Shown here piece after piece: positions 41,482 through 50,227 of a stretch of DNA of 64,000 nucleotides. Location: positions 62,001-126,000 of the forward strand of contig NZ_CP179213.1 of the NCBI RefSeq assembly GCF_051201685.1. The letters run 5' to 3'. Every line of letters begins with the position of its first letter. Position 1 is the stretch's first letter. The notes beneath the pieces are model-generated. The model saw only the letters and a program-made list of their open reading frames with translations. It had not been told where the DNA came from and searched no databases. The stretch comes from Luminiphilus sp051201685. Its GTDB lineage: Bacteria; Pseudomonadota; Gammaproteobacteria; Pseudomonadales; Halieaceae. Position numbers and translations under genes: made by a program.

Positions 41482-43552
41482 CGCTATGACCTCACCCCCG
41501 CAGAGTTTCGCTGCAATCATGAGCGGACTGGGCACGCCGGCAATGATCTTGCTCATGCTGGCGATGATTGTTCTGCCACTGCCACCAACAGCGCTGGACG
41601 TTTTGTTCACCTTTAACATTGCGCTCTCGATCATGGTTTTAATGGCCTCTATTTACTCGACCCGGCCCCTTGATTTCGGTGTCTTTCCTACGGTGCTACT
41701 AATTTCAACGCTGATGCGACTGGGACTCAACGTGGCTTCAACGCGTGTCGTTCTGCTCGATGGACACACAGGACCCGGCGCAGCGGGTAAGGTTATTGAG
41801 GCCTTTGGTGAGTTTGTTGTGGGAGGCAGCTTCGCGGTTGGTCTTGTTCTATTTACCATTCTTGTCGTTATCAACTTTGTTGTAGTCACCAAGGGTGCGG
41901 GGCGAGTCTCGGAGGTAACCGCGCGTTTTACACTTGATGCGATGCCCGGCAAGCAGATGGCTATTGATGCAGATTTAAATTCAGGGCTAATCTCTCAAGA
42001 AGATGCCATTGAGCGTCGCGAGCGCATTGGTCAGGAGTCGGAGTTCTATGGCGCGATGGACGGCGCCTCAAAATTTGTTCGCGGCGATGCTGTTGCCGGC
42101 ATCTTGATTCTGTTTATTAACATCATTGGCGGCTTCGCCATTGGTACCTTGCAGCACAATCTAGACGCGGGCACCGCGGCACAAAACTATGTGCTGTTGA
42201 CCATTGGTGATGGCCTGGTTGCTCAGATACCGTCGATGCTGCTGTCCACGGCGACCGCGATTATTGTGACACGCATGTCCAGCGAGCAGGATATGAGCGC
42301 CGAGGTTACCCGACAGCTCACCGCCAACCCTCGGGTCTTGTTTGTTGCTGCGGGCGTGATTGGACTGATGGGTATCGTGCCTGGCATGCCTAACTTGGTT
42401 TTCCTATCTTTTGCTCTTCTGCTCGGGGTGGCGGGTTTTCTCAAGCAGCAGTCCCTAGCGGCCGACGTGATCGTTGAGGAGCTTGAGCCCCTCGATGTTG
42501 AGAAACCAAAGAGTTCAGAATTAAGCTGGGAAGATGTTTCAACTGTCGACCTTATCGGTTTGGAAGTGGGTTATCGGCTGATCCCACTGGTTGATACCAA
42601 TCAGGGTGGCGACTTACTCAGCCGAATAAAAGGGGTGCGCAAAAAACTCTCTCAGGAACTAGGATTTCTGATTGATTCGGTGCACATCCGTGACAATCTT
42701 GATTTAGGGCCTACCCAGTATCGTATTAGTGTTCATGGGGTCTCAATGGGTGAGGGTGAAGTGATGCCCGATCGCGAACTGGCGATTAACCCCGGTCAGG
42801 TATTCGGCGACGTCGACGGTATAGCAACTAAGGATCCTACCTTTGGCCTTGAGGCGCTTTGGATCGATCCTACACAGCGTGATACAGCACAAACAGCGGG
42901 ATACACCGTCGTTGATGGCAGTACGGTGATCGCCACCCACTTGAGTCAGCTACTGCGCAACAATGCTCAGAAGTTAATCGGTCAAGATGGTGTTCAGCAG
43001 CTGCTCGAGCGCCTAAAGCAGACCTCACCTAAGTTGGTAGAAAACCTCATACCTGGTGCTATGTCTTTGGCAGATATCACCCGGGTCGTGCATAACCTCT
43101 TGGAGGAGGGTGTGCCCATTCGAGATATGCGAACGATTGCCGAGACTTTAGCAAGCCATCGTAGTCCCGAAACCGACCCCGACTCGCTAACGGCATCTGT
43201 TCGTGTAGCGCTTGGACCTTCAATATTTCAGTCGGTCAACGGAATGAGTCAAGAGTTGCCGGTGATGGTCCTTGATGCCCAGCTCGAGCAAATGATTGGC
43301 CAGTCTCTGCAGCAAAACCGCGGCATAGTAGAGCCGAATCTGCTGGATAATTTGGTTCGCAGCATTGGCGATTCCGCAGCTCGAATGGAAAGCGAGGGTG
43401 CTGGTCCTGTGTTGTTGGTGTCTGGAGTGATTCGTACGTTCCTATCGCGCTTGCTCCGGGGTCGCATGAGCAACTTTTATATTCTCGCTTATGAAGAGAT
43501 TCCTGCTGATAAGAGCATTCGCGTGGTAACTACTGTGGGTAATGCCGCGTGA
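41468..43552 (+). CDS. flhA: Flagellar export gate protein FlhA
   Basis: 694 residues. About eight membrane helices in residues 20-320, with the FHIPEP signature region (RLGLNVASTRVVLLDG, GEFVVGGSFAVGLVLFTILV, FTLDAMPGKQMAIDADLN). A large cytoplasmic ring domain from about 355 binds chaperone-substrate complexes and FliJ. FlhA couples the proton gradient to export. Either of two adjacent ATGs (41468, 41471) could be the start. Confidence 0.97.
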   Translation: MMATSAMTSPPQSFAAIMSGLGTPAMILLMLAMIVLPLPPTALDVLFTFNIALSIMVLMASIYSTRPLDFGVFPTVLLISTLMRLGLNVASTRVVLLDGHTGPGAAGKVIEAFGEFVVGGSFAVGLVLFTILVVINFVVVTKGAGRVSEVTARFTLDAMPGKQMAIDADLNSGLISQEDAIERRERIGQESEFYGAMDGASKFVRGDAVAGILILFINIIGGFAIGTLQHNLDAGTAAQNYVLLTIGDGLVAQIPSMLLSTATAIIVTRMSSEQDMSAEVTRQLTANPRVLFVAAGVIGLMGIVPGMPNLVFLSFALLLGVAGFLKQQSLAADVIVEELEPLDVEKPKSSELSWEDVSTVDLIGLEVGYRLIPLVDTNQGGDLLSRIKGVRKKLSQELGFLIDSVHIRDNLDLGPTQYRISVHGVSMGEGEVMPDRELAINPGQVFGDVDGIATKDPTFGLEALWIDPTQRDTAQTAGYTVVDGSTVIATHLSQLLRNNAQKLIGQDGVQQLLERLKQTSPKLVENLIPGAMSLADITRVVHNLLEEGVPIRDMRTIAETLASHRSPETDPDSLTASVRVALGPSIFQSVNGMSQELPVMVLDAQLEQMIGQSLQQNRGIVEPNLLDNLVRSIGDSAARMESEGAGPVLLVSGVIRTFLSRLLRGRMSNFYILAYEEIPADKSIRVVTTVGNAA

Positions 43553-43553
43553 T

Positions 43554-43570
43554 TGGCACGGTACCTGCAT
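43554..43570 (+). promoter_or_regulatory. Sigma-54 promoter of flhFG-fliA
   Basis: TGGCACG-GTAC-CTGCAT, with a perfect -24 element and correctly spaced GC, directly after the flhA stop and about 60 bp before flhF. Confidence 0.85.
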
Positions 43571-43630
43571 ACAAACAGATAGAAGACGGTGAACCGTCGG
43601 TTTTCCGTCGCAGTTAAGGAGATAACGAGA

Positions 43631-44734
43631 ATGAATGTGCAGCGCTTTACAGGCAGAGACAACCGCGCCGCTTTAGATCAGGTTAGGCAGCACCTCGGGC
43701 CTGACGCCCTGGTGCTCTCGAGTCAACGGACAAGTGATGGCATAGAAATATGTGCCACCACACAGCTGCCCGATATGACCCGTGTTACCGCGCCGAGTAT
43801 CGCGGCTAATACAAATGCGCTTGCGACGGGTGATAATGAAATTCAGTTGGCCCAGCTTAAGCGGGAGCTCGCCAGTTTGCGGGAGACCTTGCAGCAAGCC
43901 CTGGGGGAGCGTCGATGGCAGGACACGGCGACTTCGCGTCCAGTGGCAGCCGCGGTAGCCCAACGATTGGCGACCTTGGGATTAGGACGGGTATTGGCCG
44001 GTGAACTCGCTGACCGTGTTGCCCATGTCGAAGGGTTAAATGCCGCATGGCAACAGGTTACGCAGCATTTGATGACCGCCTTAAATAGCCTGTCGAGTGA
44101 AGAGCTTGGTGGGTTCCGGATTAAAGCCATTATTGGCGGTAGCGGTAGCGGTAAAACGCAAACAGCTGGTGCATTGATGCAGGCGAGCATGAGCCATCTA
44201 TCGCCGGAGCAAATTGCACTGGTTCACTGTGGTGATCCCAGTCAGGACACGGCGCTAAGCCAGCTGGCGACACGTCTTAACATTAAACAGTACAGTGCCC
44301 GCAGTAACGACGAGCTGGCGGAGGCCTTGTCGGGGTGTCGGTGGGCCAGGGAAATCATCATTGATACGCCGGCACTAAGCCCGGCGTTAGGATCTCAGGA
44401 TCCTGTACTGACGCTGCTGGCACGCCAACGTGGCGGCCTCGCTGCATTTGTCGCTCTCCCTGCCACCGCGAGTAGCGATCATTTACGTGAAGTACTTGAT
44501 CACAGTCGTCACTTGCCACTGGCCGGCGTTATAACCACCAAGGTAGATGAAGCGACCTCCCTTGGTGCCGTGATCGATGCCGTAGTGACGAGCGAGCTGG
44601 CGCTTGCGGGTCGCTATGATGTTCGAACAAACAGTTTGCTGCCGGTGTCTGGCGACGAAATGCTGACCAATGCCAAGCGTCTTGCAAAACGCGGGCTGCA
44701 ACGTCAGGCAGCTCAGCTCAAAGTGGCGGTCTGA
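43631..44734 (+). CDS. flhF: Polar flagellum GTPase FlhF
   Basis: 367 residues. FlhF is an SRP-type GTPase that sets the polar site of the flagellum. The N-terminus is MNVQRFTGRDNRAALDQVRQ, followed by LGPDALVLSSQR. The NG domain from about 120 carries the P-loop GGSGSGKT (169-176, K175), and later IIIDTPALSP (G3-like) and GVITTKVDEAT (G4-like, TKVD). AAGGAG before ATG 43631 decides the start against one 42 bp upstream. Presence of FlhF implies a polar rather than peritrichous flagellum. Confidence 0.95.
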   Translation: MNVQRFTGRDNRAALDQVRQHLGPDALVLSSQRTSDGIEICATTQLPDMTRVTAPSIAANTNALATGDNEIQLAQLKRELASLRETLQQALGERRWQDTATSRPVAAAVAQRLATLGLGRVLAGELADRVAHVEGLNAAWQQVTQHLMTALNSLSSEELGGFRIKAIIGGSGSGKTQTAGALMQASMSHLSPEQIALVHCGDPSQDTALSQLATRLNIKQYSARSNDELAEALSGCRWAREIIIDTPALSPALGSQDPVLTLLARQRGGLAAFVALPATASSDHLREVLDHSRHLPLAGVITTKVDEATSLGAVIDAVVTSELALAGRYDVRTNSLLPVSGDEMLTNAKRLAKRGLQRQAAQLKVAV

Positions 44735-44829
44735 CAGCGATGTACGGACTGCGCTACGATGCAGGGTCGATCCCTTGTATGCCCCTAAGATTCGGGGCTT
44801 ATGAGGGAGTTTTTAGAAAGGAGAAGTCC

Positions 44830-45639
44830 ATGCATGTAATCGCCGTTACGGGCGGCAAAGGGGGTGTTGGTAAAACCAACATCGCTGTTAATTTGGGTGT
44901 ATCTATGTCTCGAGAGGGCCTAGATGTCATTCTCCTTGATGCCGACCTTGGCCTTGCAAACGTTGATGTCATTCTGGGTGTGTCTGTAGGGCCAACCCTC
45001 GCTGACGTTGTGGCGGGCACGCATCAACTTTCTGAAGTTATTGTTGAAGGGCCGGAGGGACTTCGAATCGTACCCGCGTCCTCCGGTGTGACGCGGCTTG
45101 CCAGTCTCGATCAAGCCGAGCAAAACAATTTAGTCCGCTCCTTCTCTGAGCAAATAGACGCCCCTGATGTTTTGATCGTTGATACCGGAGCGGGCATCGA
45201 TACCACGGTACAAACCTTTGTCTCGGCGTGTAAAACCGTCGTGGTTGTGGTGTGTGACGAACCGGCTTCGCTGACCGATGCTTACGCATTGATGAAGGTG
45301 CTGCGCAATGATCGTGGCGTAAGGCGCTTTGAAATTTTGACCAACCAAATTGATAGTGCGGCTCAAGGCCGAAAAGTTTACGAGCGATTGACGACGGTCA
45401 CGGACAAGTACCTTGATGTCGATTTGGGGTATTTGGGTGGAGTGCCCTCGGATGCCTACCTACGCCGTGCTGTTCAGGAGCGTGCGGCGCTAGTGAGTCT
45501 TTACCCTCGATCGCCTGCCGCAGTGGCAATTCGCGATGCCGGTCGAAGATTGACCAGCAATATTTATGACGGTGCGGTCCCAGGCATGGGATTTTTCGTT
45601 GAACAGCTTTTGCGACAGCCCAGTGAACCTAAGCACTAG
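44830..45639 (+). CDS. flhG: Flagellar number regulator FlhG/FleN
   Basis: 269 residues. A MinD-like ATPase that restrains FlhF and FleQ/FlrA to keep the flagellum number at one. Deviant Walker A is GGKGGVGKTN (K10, K15), switch region LLDADLGLANVDVILG, and VLIVDTGAGIDTTVQTF. GGAG six bases before ATG 44830 decides the start. The frame is open 90 bp upstream without similarity. The 95-bp gap after flhF contains a small GC hairpin (GCCCC/GGGGC). FlhG normally acts on the FleQ AAA+ domain, so it may still bind the truncated FleQ-like protein here. Confidence 0.94.
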   Translation: MHVIAVTGGKGGVGKTNIAVNLGVSMSREGLDVILLDADLGLANVDVILGVSVGPTLADVVAGTHQLSEVIVEGPEGLRIVPASSGVTRLASLDQAEQNNLVRSFSEQIDAPDVLIVDTGAGIDTTVQTFVSACKTVVVVVCDEPASLTDAYALMKVLRNDRGVRRFEILTNQIDSAAQGRKVYERLTTVTDKYLDVDLGYLGGVPSDAYLRRAVQERAALVSLYPRSPAAVAIRDAGRRLTSNIYDGAVPGMGFFVEQLLRQPSEPKH

Positions 45640-46336
45640 CGCTAAGCTATCAGAATACGGCGCTTGCGGCGGGGCCAGTCAGGGCGATGCCTTGGTTCGT
45701 GCGCATTTGCCGCTTGTGAAGCGCATTGCTCAACAACTGTTGGTGCGCTTACCTGCCCATATCGAAATGGACGATTTGATTCAGGTGGGCCTGATCGGCC
45801 TTTTGAAAGCGTCCGATGACCATCAGCTCGATTCAGGCGCTCAGTTTTCTACGTATGCGGCTATCCGTATTCGCGGTGCCATGCTCGATGAATTGCGTAG
45901 CCGAGATTGGTTGCCAAGAAGCGTACAACGCGACTTGGGACGTGTTGCGGCAGCGATTGAGCGCGCTGAGCAGCGGGTTGGAAGACCGGCTACTGATCAG
46001 GAGATTGCTGATCAGCTCGATATGGATTTGGACAGCTACCAGCAACTTTCAGGAGAATTGGCTTGTGCTCGAATCGGCCAGCTCGAAGAGCTGGACGTGC
46101 CAACTGAAGTCGACGCCACCACGACATCTGTTTTCGACGCAGCCCAACGTGAAGCTGTGGTCGAGGCGATCGAACGATTGCCCGAAAAAGAGGGACTCAT
46201 GATGTCGCTCTACTATACCGAGGGACTCAATCTCAAGGAGATTGGTATGGTCCTCAATGTCAGTGAATCTCGAGTCTCGCAGATTCATGGTCAGGCAGTC
46301 GCCCGACTGCGGGCTAAACTCACCGACTGGACGTAG
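45623..46336 (+). CDS. fliA: RNA polymerase sigma-28 factor FliA
   Basis: 237 residues from GTG 45623, which overlaps flhG by 17 bp and gives the usual FliA length. Region 2: LVRAHLPLVKRIAQQLLVRL, MDDLIQVGLIGLLKA, FSTYAAIRIRGAMLDELRSR. Region 3 follows, and region 4 has LNLKEIGMVLNVSESRVSQI with HGQAVARLRAKL. FliA transcribes late flagellar genes and is held by FlgM. Its likely targets in this window are flgMN, flgKL, fliC and perhaps the PilZ gene and pomA. Confidence 0.95.
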   Translation: MNLSTSAKLSEYGACGGASQGDALVRAHLPLVKRIAQQLLVRLPAHIEMDDLIQVGLIGLLKASDDHQLDSGAQFSTYAAIRIRGAMLDELRSRDWLPRSVQRDLGRVAAAIERAEQRVGRPATDQEIADQLDMDLDSYQQLSGELACARIGQLEELDVPTEVDATTTSVFDAAQREAVVEAIERLPEKEGLMMSLYYTEGLNLKEIGMVLNVSESRVSQIHGQAVARLRAKLTDWT

Positions 46337-46357
46337 CCGACAACTGACGTTGCCCGC

Positions 46358-46903
46358 CTAACGCTTTTTGTGTCGCGAAGCCAGACTATGCATTTGCTTC
46401 AGATTCACGTGTTGAACAATCTGCTCTGTAATGACCTCTTGTTTCGGCTCAAATTTCGAGCGTATCCAGTAGGTCCAGTCATCACCCCGATAATCCGAGC
46501 AGGTCACGACACTGGCTCTGACGCGAACCGCAGCGTTAACCGGGAGCAACAGCATGGTCAGCTCGAGAGATTCGTTTTGCGTGAGGGGTTCATTCGATGC
46601 AAAGGCCAGGCCTGAACCACTGACATTTGCGGGAATCGTTTTGAGATTGAGGCTTACGTCGTTCTCCTCCCCGCTGAGCAACTCAATTTTCCGATTCAAC
46701 AACCCGAGAGCCTCACCCACCACAGCCGAGTTACCAAATGCCGTGGAAATTAGCGTGTGCAGATGTGCATTTAGGTTGTGCAGTTCCATGTTTCGGTCGG
46801 TTAGGGGTGTTATTGAGTCGGGCTCAACTTTTATCCAGCTCAAACGCAGCTCGTCATCAACCCGAAAAAACCCTCTACCGCAGTCGTCTTCTAAATCAGC
46901 CAT
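46358..46903 (-). CDS. PilZ-like domain protein next to the stator genes
   Basis: 181 residues. The pattern resembles a PilZ c-di-GMP receptor: an N-terminal CGRGFFRVDDELRLSW, a helical middle (LNAHLHTLISTAFGNSAVV), then ANVSGSGLAFASNEPL, which fits the [DN]xSxxG half of the PilZ motif, followed by beta strands (LELTMLLLPVNAAVRVRASV). The RxxxR half is only partly matched (RGFFR). In the family such proteins couple c-di-GMP to motor braking or stator choice. It lies between fliA (convergent, 21 bp) and pomB (same strand, 135 bp upstream), with a possible FliA promoter. Function is inferred from family and place. Confidence 0.7.
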   Translation of the reverse strand: MADLEDDCGRGFFRVDDELRLSWIKVEPDSITPLTDRNMELHNLNAHLHTLISTAFGNSAVVGEALGLLNRKIELLSGEENDVSLNLKTIPANVSGSGLAFASNEPLTQNESLELTMLLLPVNAAVRVRASVVTCSDYRGDDWTYWIRSKFEPKQEVITEQIVQHVNLKQMHSLASRHKKR

Positions 46904-46945
46904 TGTGTATAAACCTCTCTTGCGGTGGTCTGCAGTTACTGTCGA

Positions 46946-46972
46946 GTAGCGGCCACTGAAGCTTTAGCTTGG
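46946..46972 (-). promoter_or_regulatory. Possible sigma-28 promoter of the PilZ-like gene
   Basis: On the minus strand the -10 GCCGCTAC (46953-46946) is identical to that of flgM. Eleven bases upstream is CCAAGCTA (46972-46965), a weak -35. A better -35 word, TAAAGCTT, overlaps this area but at a 5-base spacing. It lies 43 bp before the start codon. Confidence 0.5.
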
Positions 46973-47038
46973 TAGGGCACTGCGTGCTGTTGCTTCCATA
47001 ATATGTCCGGGCTGCCTCGTGCATGAATGCTAGCTGTT

Positions 47039-47977
47039 TCATGGGTTTGCCCTTATGCCGGTATCTTCAAGTGCTTTTACAGTTTCTGGGTTTGTCTCTC
47101 GCATCTCCCGAATAAACGTGCTTTGGCTTTCACTAAGCGGTTGCTTTACAACCACCTCGACGCGCCTATTTTGTGCACGTCCTTCCCAAGATTGATTTGG
47201 AGCTTGTGGTCGGGTGTCGGCATGGCCAGAAATAGTCAATCGAATGGGATCCATCTTGGGGCCGTCTAAAAGCCGCTCAGCGACTGCGACAGACCTTGCC
47301 GCAGACAAATCCCAATTTGAACCATAGCGCGCAGTATTAATGGGCACGTTATCGGTATGGCCCTCGATAAAAATCAGGCCTTTAATTTCGTTCAGTGCGA
47401 AACCGGTTTTATCCAGTACCGCGAGGAAGCCGATATCAAGTTGTGCTGATCCGGAGGGAAATGATCCTTTCTCTCTTATACGAATGACAATGGTACGGCC
47501 CTCGCTCTCCACATCAATCTGGCCTGCTTCAATTTCAGCCTTTAGCAGCCGGCGCAACATTTCTGCATCAAGCTCAGTCTCCTCAATTAGCATTTCCATT
47601 TCTTCGGTGATGAGGTCTTTTACTTCTCGAGCTTCGGTTTGCTTTGCATCGGGGTTACCAATGCGCAGTGAGTTGAGGTCTTGATCGGTTGTGACCTGTT
47701 CAATGCGCTCAAGGGGCGTGGGTTCCGGTATGCCTGGCTGAAATTCAGTGGCCACGACGCTGGTTCCTTTGGGAATGGCTGTAATTTCCATTTTTTGTTG
47801 AACGCCGAAAGCATCCTTCATAGAGGCGGCGATCTGCTTGTACTTAATAACGTCGAGTTCTGAGAAGGATAGAATAATGACGAAGAAGCACATGAGCAGT
47901 GACATGAGATCTGCAAATGTGGCCATCCAAGCGGGTGATCCCGCGGGGCCTGAATCTTCTTCGTCGTCGTCGCTCAT
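47039..47977 (-). CDS. pomB: Flagellar stator protein PomB (MotB family)
   Basis: 312 residues. A short acidic cytoplasmic tail is followed by a single membrane helix with the plug region. The ion-binding aspartate is D23 in SPAWMATFADLMSLLMCFF. A long acidic linker follows, then an OmpA-like peptidoglycan-binding domain at about 200-290 (IFIEGHTDNVPINTARYGSN, WDLSAARSVAVAERLL, HADTRPQAPN). Together with PomA it forms the torque-generating channel. ATGA overlap with pomA. Confidence 0.93.
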   Translation of the reverse strand: MSDDDEEDSGPAGSPAWMATFADLMSLLMCFFVIILSFSELDVIKYKQIAASMKDAFGVQQKMEITAIPKGTSVVATEFQPGIPEPTPLERIEQVTTDQDLNSLRIGNPDAKQTEAREVKDLITEEMEMLIEETELDAEMLRRLLKAEIEAGQIDVESEGRTIVIRIREKGSFPSGSAQLDIGFLAVLDKTGFALNEIKGLIFIEGHTDNVPINTARYGSNWDLSAARSVAVAERLLDGPKMDPIRLTISGHADTRPQAPNQSWEGRAQNRRVEVVVKQPLSESQSTFIREMRETNPETVKALEDTGIRANP

Positions 47978-48741
47978 TTGCCGTTGTTCGCATTTTTATC
48001 GCGATGGGCTGGGTCTAAATACGCTTTTAGCATGCTTTCGATGACCCGGGGGTTCTGCCCTGCTTGAATGGCCAGAACGCCGTCGATACACATTTGGTGG
48101 ATCAGTTTTTCATTACTCTTGCGCAGGTGCAGTTTGTCGGCAATCGGCAGAGCGACCATGTTGGCAAGTACCGCCCCGTACAGGGTGGTGAGCAGAGCGA
48201 CCGCCATTTGTGGGCCAATCGCTTTTGGGTCGTTCATATTGACGAGCATGCCCACCAGACCAACGAGGGTACCGATCATACCCATCGCTGGTGCGACATC
48301 GCCTACGGCGCGCCAAACCCGCTCGCCCCAATTGTGGCGATCCATAGTCTGCTGCATATCCTTGGCCATGACGGCTTTTACGACTTCCTGATTGCTACCG
48401 TCGACGAGCATCTGGATACCGTCTTTTAAAAACGACTCAGAAATGACCGCTTTCTCGAGGGCTAGTAAACCCTCTTTACGCCCAATATTCGCTAAATTCA
48501 CGATCTCTGCAATCAGGCTTTCTGGATCGTGGGTTTTGTTGGAAAAGGCGCGACCCGCGACTTTAAAGGCACCTAGGAACTGTTTTAGGGAAAACTTCAC
48601 CATAACAGTCATGAAGGTACCGCCAATCACAATCAGTATGGACGGGACGTTATAAAACGTTGGGCCAGCGCCACCGTAAAAGATTGCGGTGCCAACAACG
48701 GCTAGTCCACCCAATAAACCTAATAGAGTTGCTAAATCCAT
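47974..48741 (-). CDS. pomA: Flagellar stator protein PomA (MotA family)
   Basis: 255 residues with four membrane helices. Strongly PomA-like wording: MDLATLLGLLGGLAVVGTA at the start, SILIVIGGTFMTVMVKFSL, and VGDVAPAMGMIGTLVGLVGM followed by MNDPKAIGPQMAVALLTTLY. This pattern is that of Vibrio PomA rather than E. coli MotA, so a sodium-driven motor is likely. It lies upstream of pomB with a 4-bp overlap. No motX or motY is in the window. Confidence 0.95.
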   Translation of the reverse strand: MDLATLLGLLGGLAVVGTAIFYGGAGPTFYNVPSILIVIGGTFMTVMVKFSLKQFLGAFKVAGRAFSNKTHDPESLIAEIVNLANIGRKEGLLALEKAVISESFLKDGIQMLVDGSNQEVVKAVMAKDMQQTMDRHNWGERVWRAVGDVAPAMGMIGTLVGLVGMLVNMNDPKAIGPQMAVALLTTLYGAVLANMVALPIADKLHLRKSNEKLIHQMCIDGVLAIQAGQNPRVIESMLKAYLDPAHRDKNANNGK

Positions 48742-48817
48742 GCGTTATTCTGTCGCTAATACCTTGTGTGAGGCTTAAAGGGAGGGCTGACTGCGAAGTC
48801 GGACCTTATCGTATCTA

Positions 48818-48844
48818 AGAGCGTCCGATAAGCAAGAAAGTTTA
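48818..48844 (-). promoter_or_regulatory. Possible sigma-28 promoter of pomAB
   Basis: On the minus strand TAAACTTT (48844-48837), 11-base spacer, GACGCTCT (48825-48818). The -35 is one base from consensus and the -10 is weak. An inverted repeat CTTATCG/CGATAAG (48805-48811 and 48826-48832) overlaps it. Confidence 0.4.
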
Positions 48845-48881
48845 GAAGTCATTTCAGTGAAGGTTATGGAGTCTTAAACCC

Positions 48882-49937
48882 TTGGAAGAGCTGCAACTCA
48901 CATTGACGCCCGCACGAGTCGACCAGCGCAACTTTGGTGTGCAAATGTCGAACTGGCGCGTGGGGCAGCAACTCACGGCTTTAGTTGTGGAATCTCGCCC
49001 CAATGGCGCGGTTTTACTGTCAATTGGGGGCAAGACTTTTGCTGCTAGTTCAGACCTGCCTGTTCAGGCGGGCACTCGAATGGCTATGGAGGTTAAGCAA
49101 GCTGGGCAAGAGTTGGTGCTGCGACGAATTCCCGATGCTAGTTTGCCTCGAGCTGACGCCGGTGGGCGAGCCGTAGAAACGACCCTAGCCCTCGGGTCAC
49201 CGCGCCCCGCAGCACTATTGAATCAGCTCAGCACACAGGCCGCCCGTTTCGGTTCTCCTGAGCTGCAGGAGCTCACTCGGGCACTGCGGGGACGGGCGCT
49301 AAAGGCGGAAAGCTTGACTGCTGGTGAAGTGCAACGGGGGCTGCGGGACTCAGGCCTGTTTACCGAAGCAGACTTACTCGCGGGCCGCAGCAACCGCGCT
49401 AGCCAGTCAAGCAAGGCTAATCTGTCGCAAGTTCAGGCGGTTGCCTTGGCGTTGGCAGATAATCTCGATGAGGGTGCTACCGAAATTCGGGCGCTGCATC
49501 AGGTTGTAGACAAGGCTATGGCCTTGCTTAAGGGTATTTCCCAGCAGCAGTTGGCCTCTTTACCCCAAGAGGATGGGGGGCAGCGGTGGCTGTTCACTCT
49601 GCCTGCTCAGCTGGGGGAACAATTCCATGATGTGCAGTTACAGCTTGAACGTGAAGCGCGCGAGGTCGATCAACCTGAGTGCTGGAAGGCGTCCTTATGC
49701 TTTGAATTTCCGGAAATGGGCTCTGTAGTTGTGCGGCTGCAGTTACAAGGCTCCGCTGTCAGCGTGGCTTTTGACTGCGACAAACCCGAGACGACTGCTT
49801 GGCTACGTCGGTCAATGTCATCCCTAGAAAATCAGCTGAATTTCCGTAATTTTCAGGCGGTAACCCTCTCGGCCAATGCTACGACTCAAAGAAGCGATCC
49901 ATCATCGGATGCTCCGGGCTTGAGCGTTGAAGCATGA
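48882..49937 (+). CDS. FliK-like hook-length control domain protein (second copy)
   Basis: 351 residues from TTG 48882; ATG 48948 is an alternative that would remove 22 residues. The N-terminal half has an OB/SH3-like stretch (GQQLTALVVESRPNGAVLLS, MEVKQAGQELVLRRI). The C-terminal third resembles the FliK Flg_hook domain (WLFTLPAQLGEQFHDVQLQL, VVVRLQLQGSAVSVAFDCDK). It is followed, with a 4-bp overlap, by a FlhB C-terminal paralogue. The same pair occurs in other bacteria, such as ylqG-ylqH of Bacillus subtilis. Role unknown; it may be an auxiliary ruler or export regulator. Confidence 0.75.
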   Translation: MEELQLTLTPARVDQRNFGVQMSNWRVGQQLTALVVESRPNGAVLLSIGGKTFAASSDLPVQAGTRMAMEVKQAGQELVLRRIPDASLPRADAGGRAVETTLALGSPRPAALLNQLSTQAARFGSPELQELTRALRGRALKAESLTAGEVQRGLRDSGLFTEADLLAGRSNRASQSSKANLSQVQAVALALADNLDEGATEIRALHQVVDKAMALLKGISQQQLASLPQEDGGQRWLFTLPAQLGEQFHDVQLQLEREAREVDQPECWKASLCFEFPEMGSVVVRLQLQGSAVSVAFDCDKPETTAWLRRSMSSLENQLNFRNFQAVTLSANATTQRSDPSSDAPGLSVEA

Positions 49938-50227
49938 GTGAATATTTTTGGGATGGACGTAATCGTAAAAACCCGTCTTCAGTGGCCCTGCGCTACGACG
50001 GCTCCCAAGCACCGGTGGTAGTGGCTACGGGTAGTGGTGAAATTGCCGAGGCCATCAAAGCCAAGGCCGAAGAATCCGGTGTGCCGGTTGTTGAGGATCC
50101 TCGATTGGCGGAATTACTGTCTCAGGTACCCCTTGGCGAGGAGATACCTGCAGAGCTGTATCGTGCGGTTGCCGAGGTTTTAGTGTTTGTTATGCAAATG
50201 GAAATGGCCCTACAAAGCCGTGCCTAG
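49934..50227 (+). CDS. FlhB C-terminal domain paralogue (YlqH/FhlB type)
   Basis: 97 residues, equivalent to the small cytoplasmic fragment of FlhB that follows the cleavage site: SSVALRYDGSQAPVVVATGS, then AIKAKAEESGVPVVEDPRL and AELLSQVPLGEEIPAELYRAV. It has no membrane helices and no NPTH motif, so it begins where cleaved FlhB-CC would. Homologues can partly replace the FlhB C-terminal fragment. It is coupled to the preceding FliK-like gene by ATGA. Confidence 0.88.
   Translation: MSEYFWDGRNRKNPSSVALRYDGSQAPVVVATGSGEIAEAIKAKAEESGVPVVEDPRLAELLSQVPLGEEIPAELYRAVAEVLVFVMQMEMALQSRA

Noticed and set aside
48824..48831. Plus-strand FliA -10 (TCCGATAA) for the second FliK-like gene
   Set aside because: There is no TAAA-type -35 at the required distance. 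The word is part of the inverted repeat at 48805-48832.
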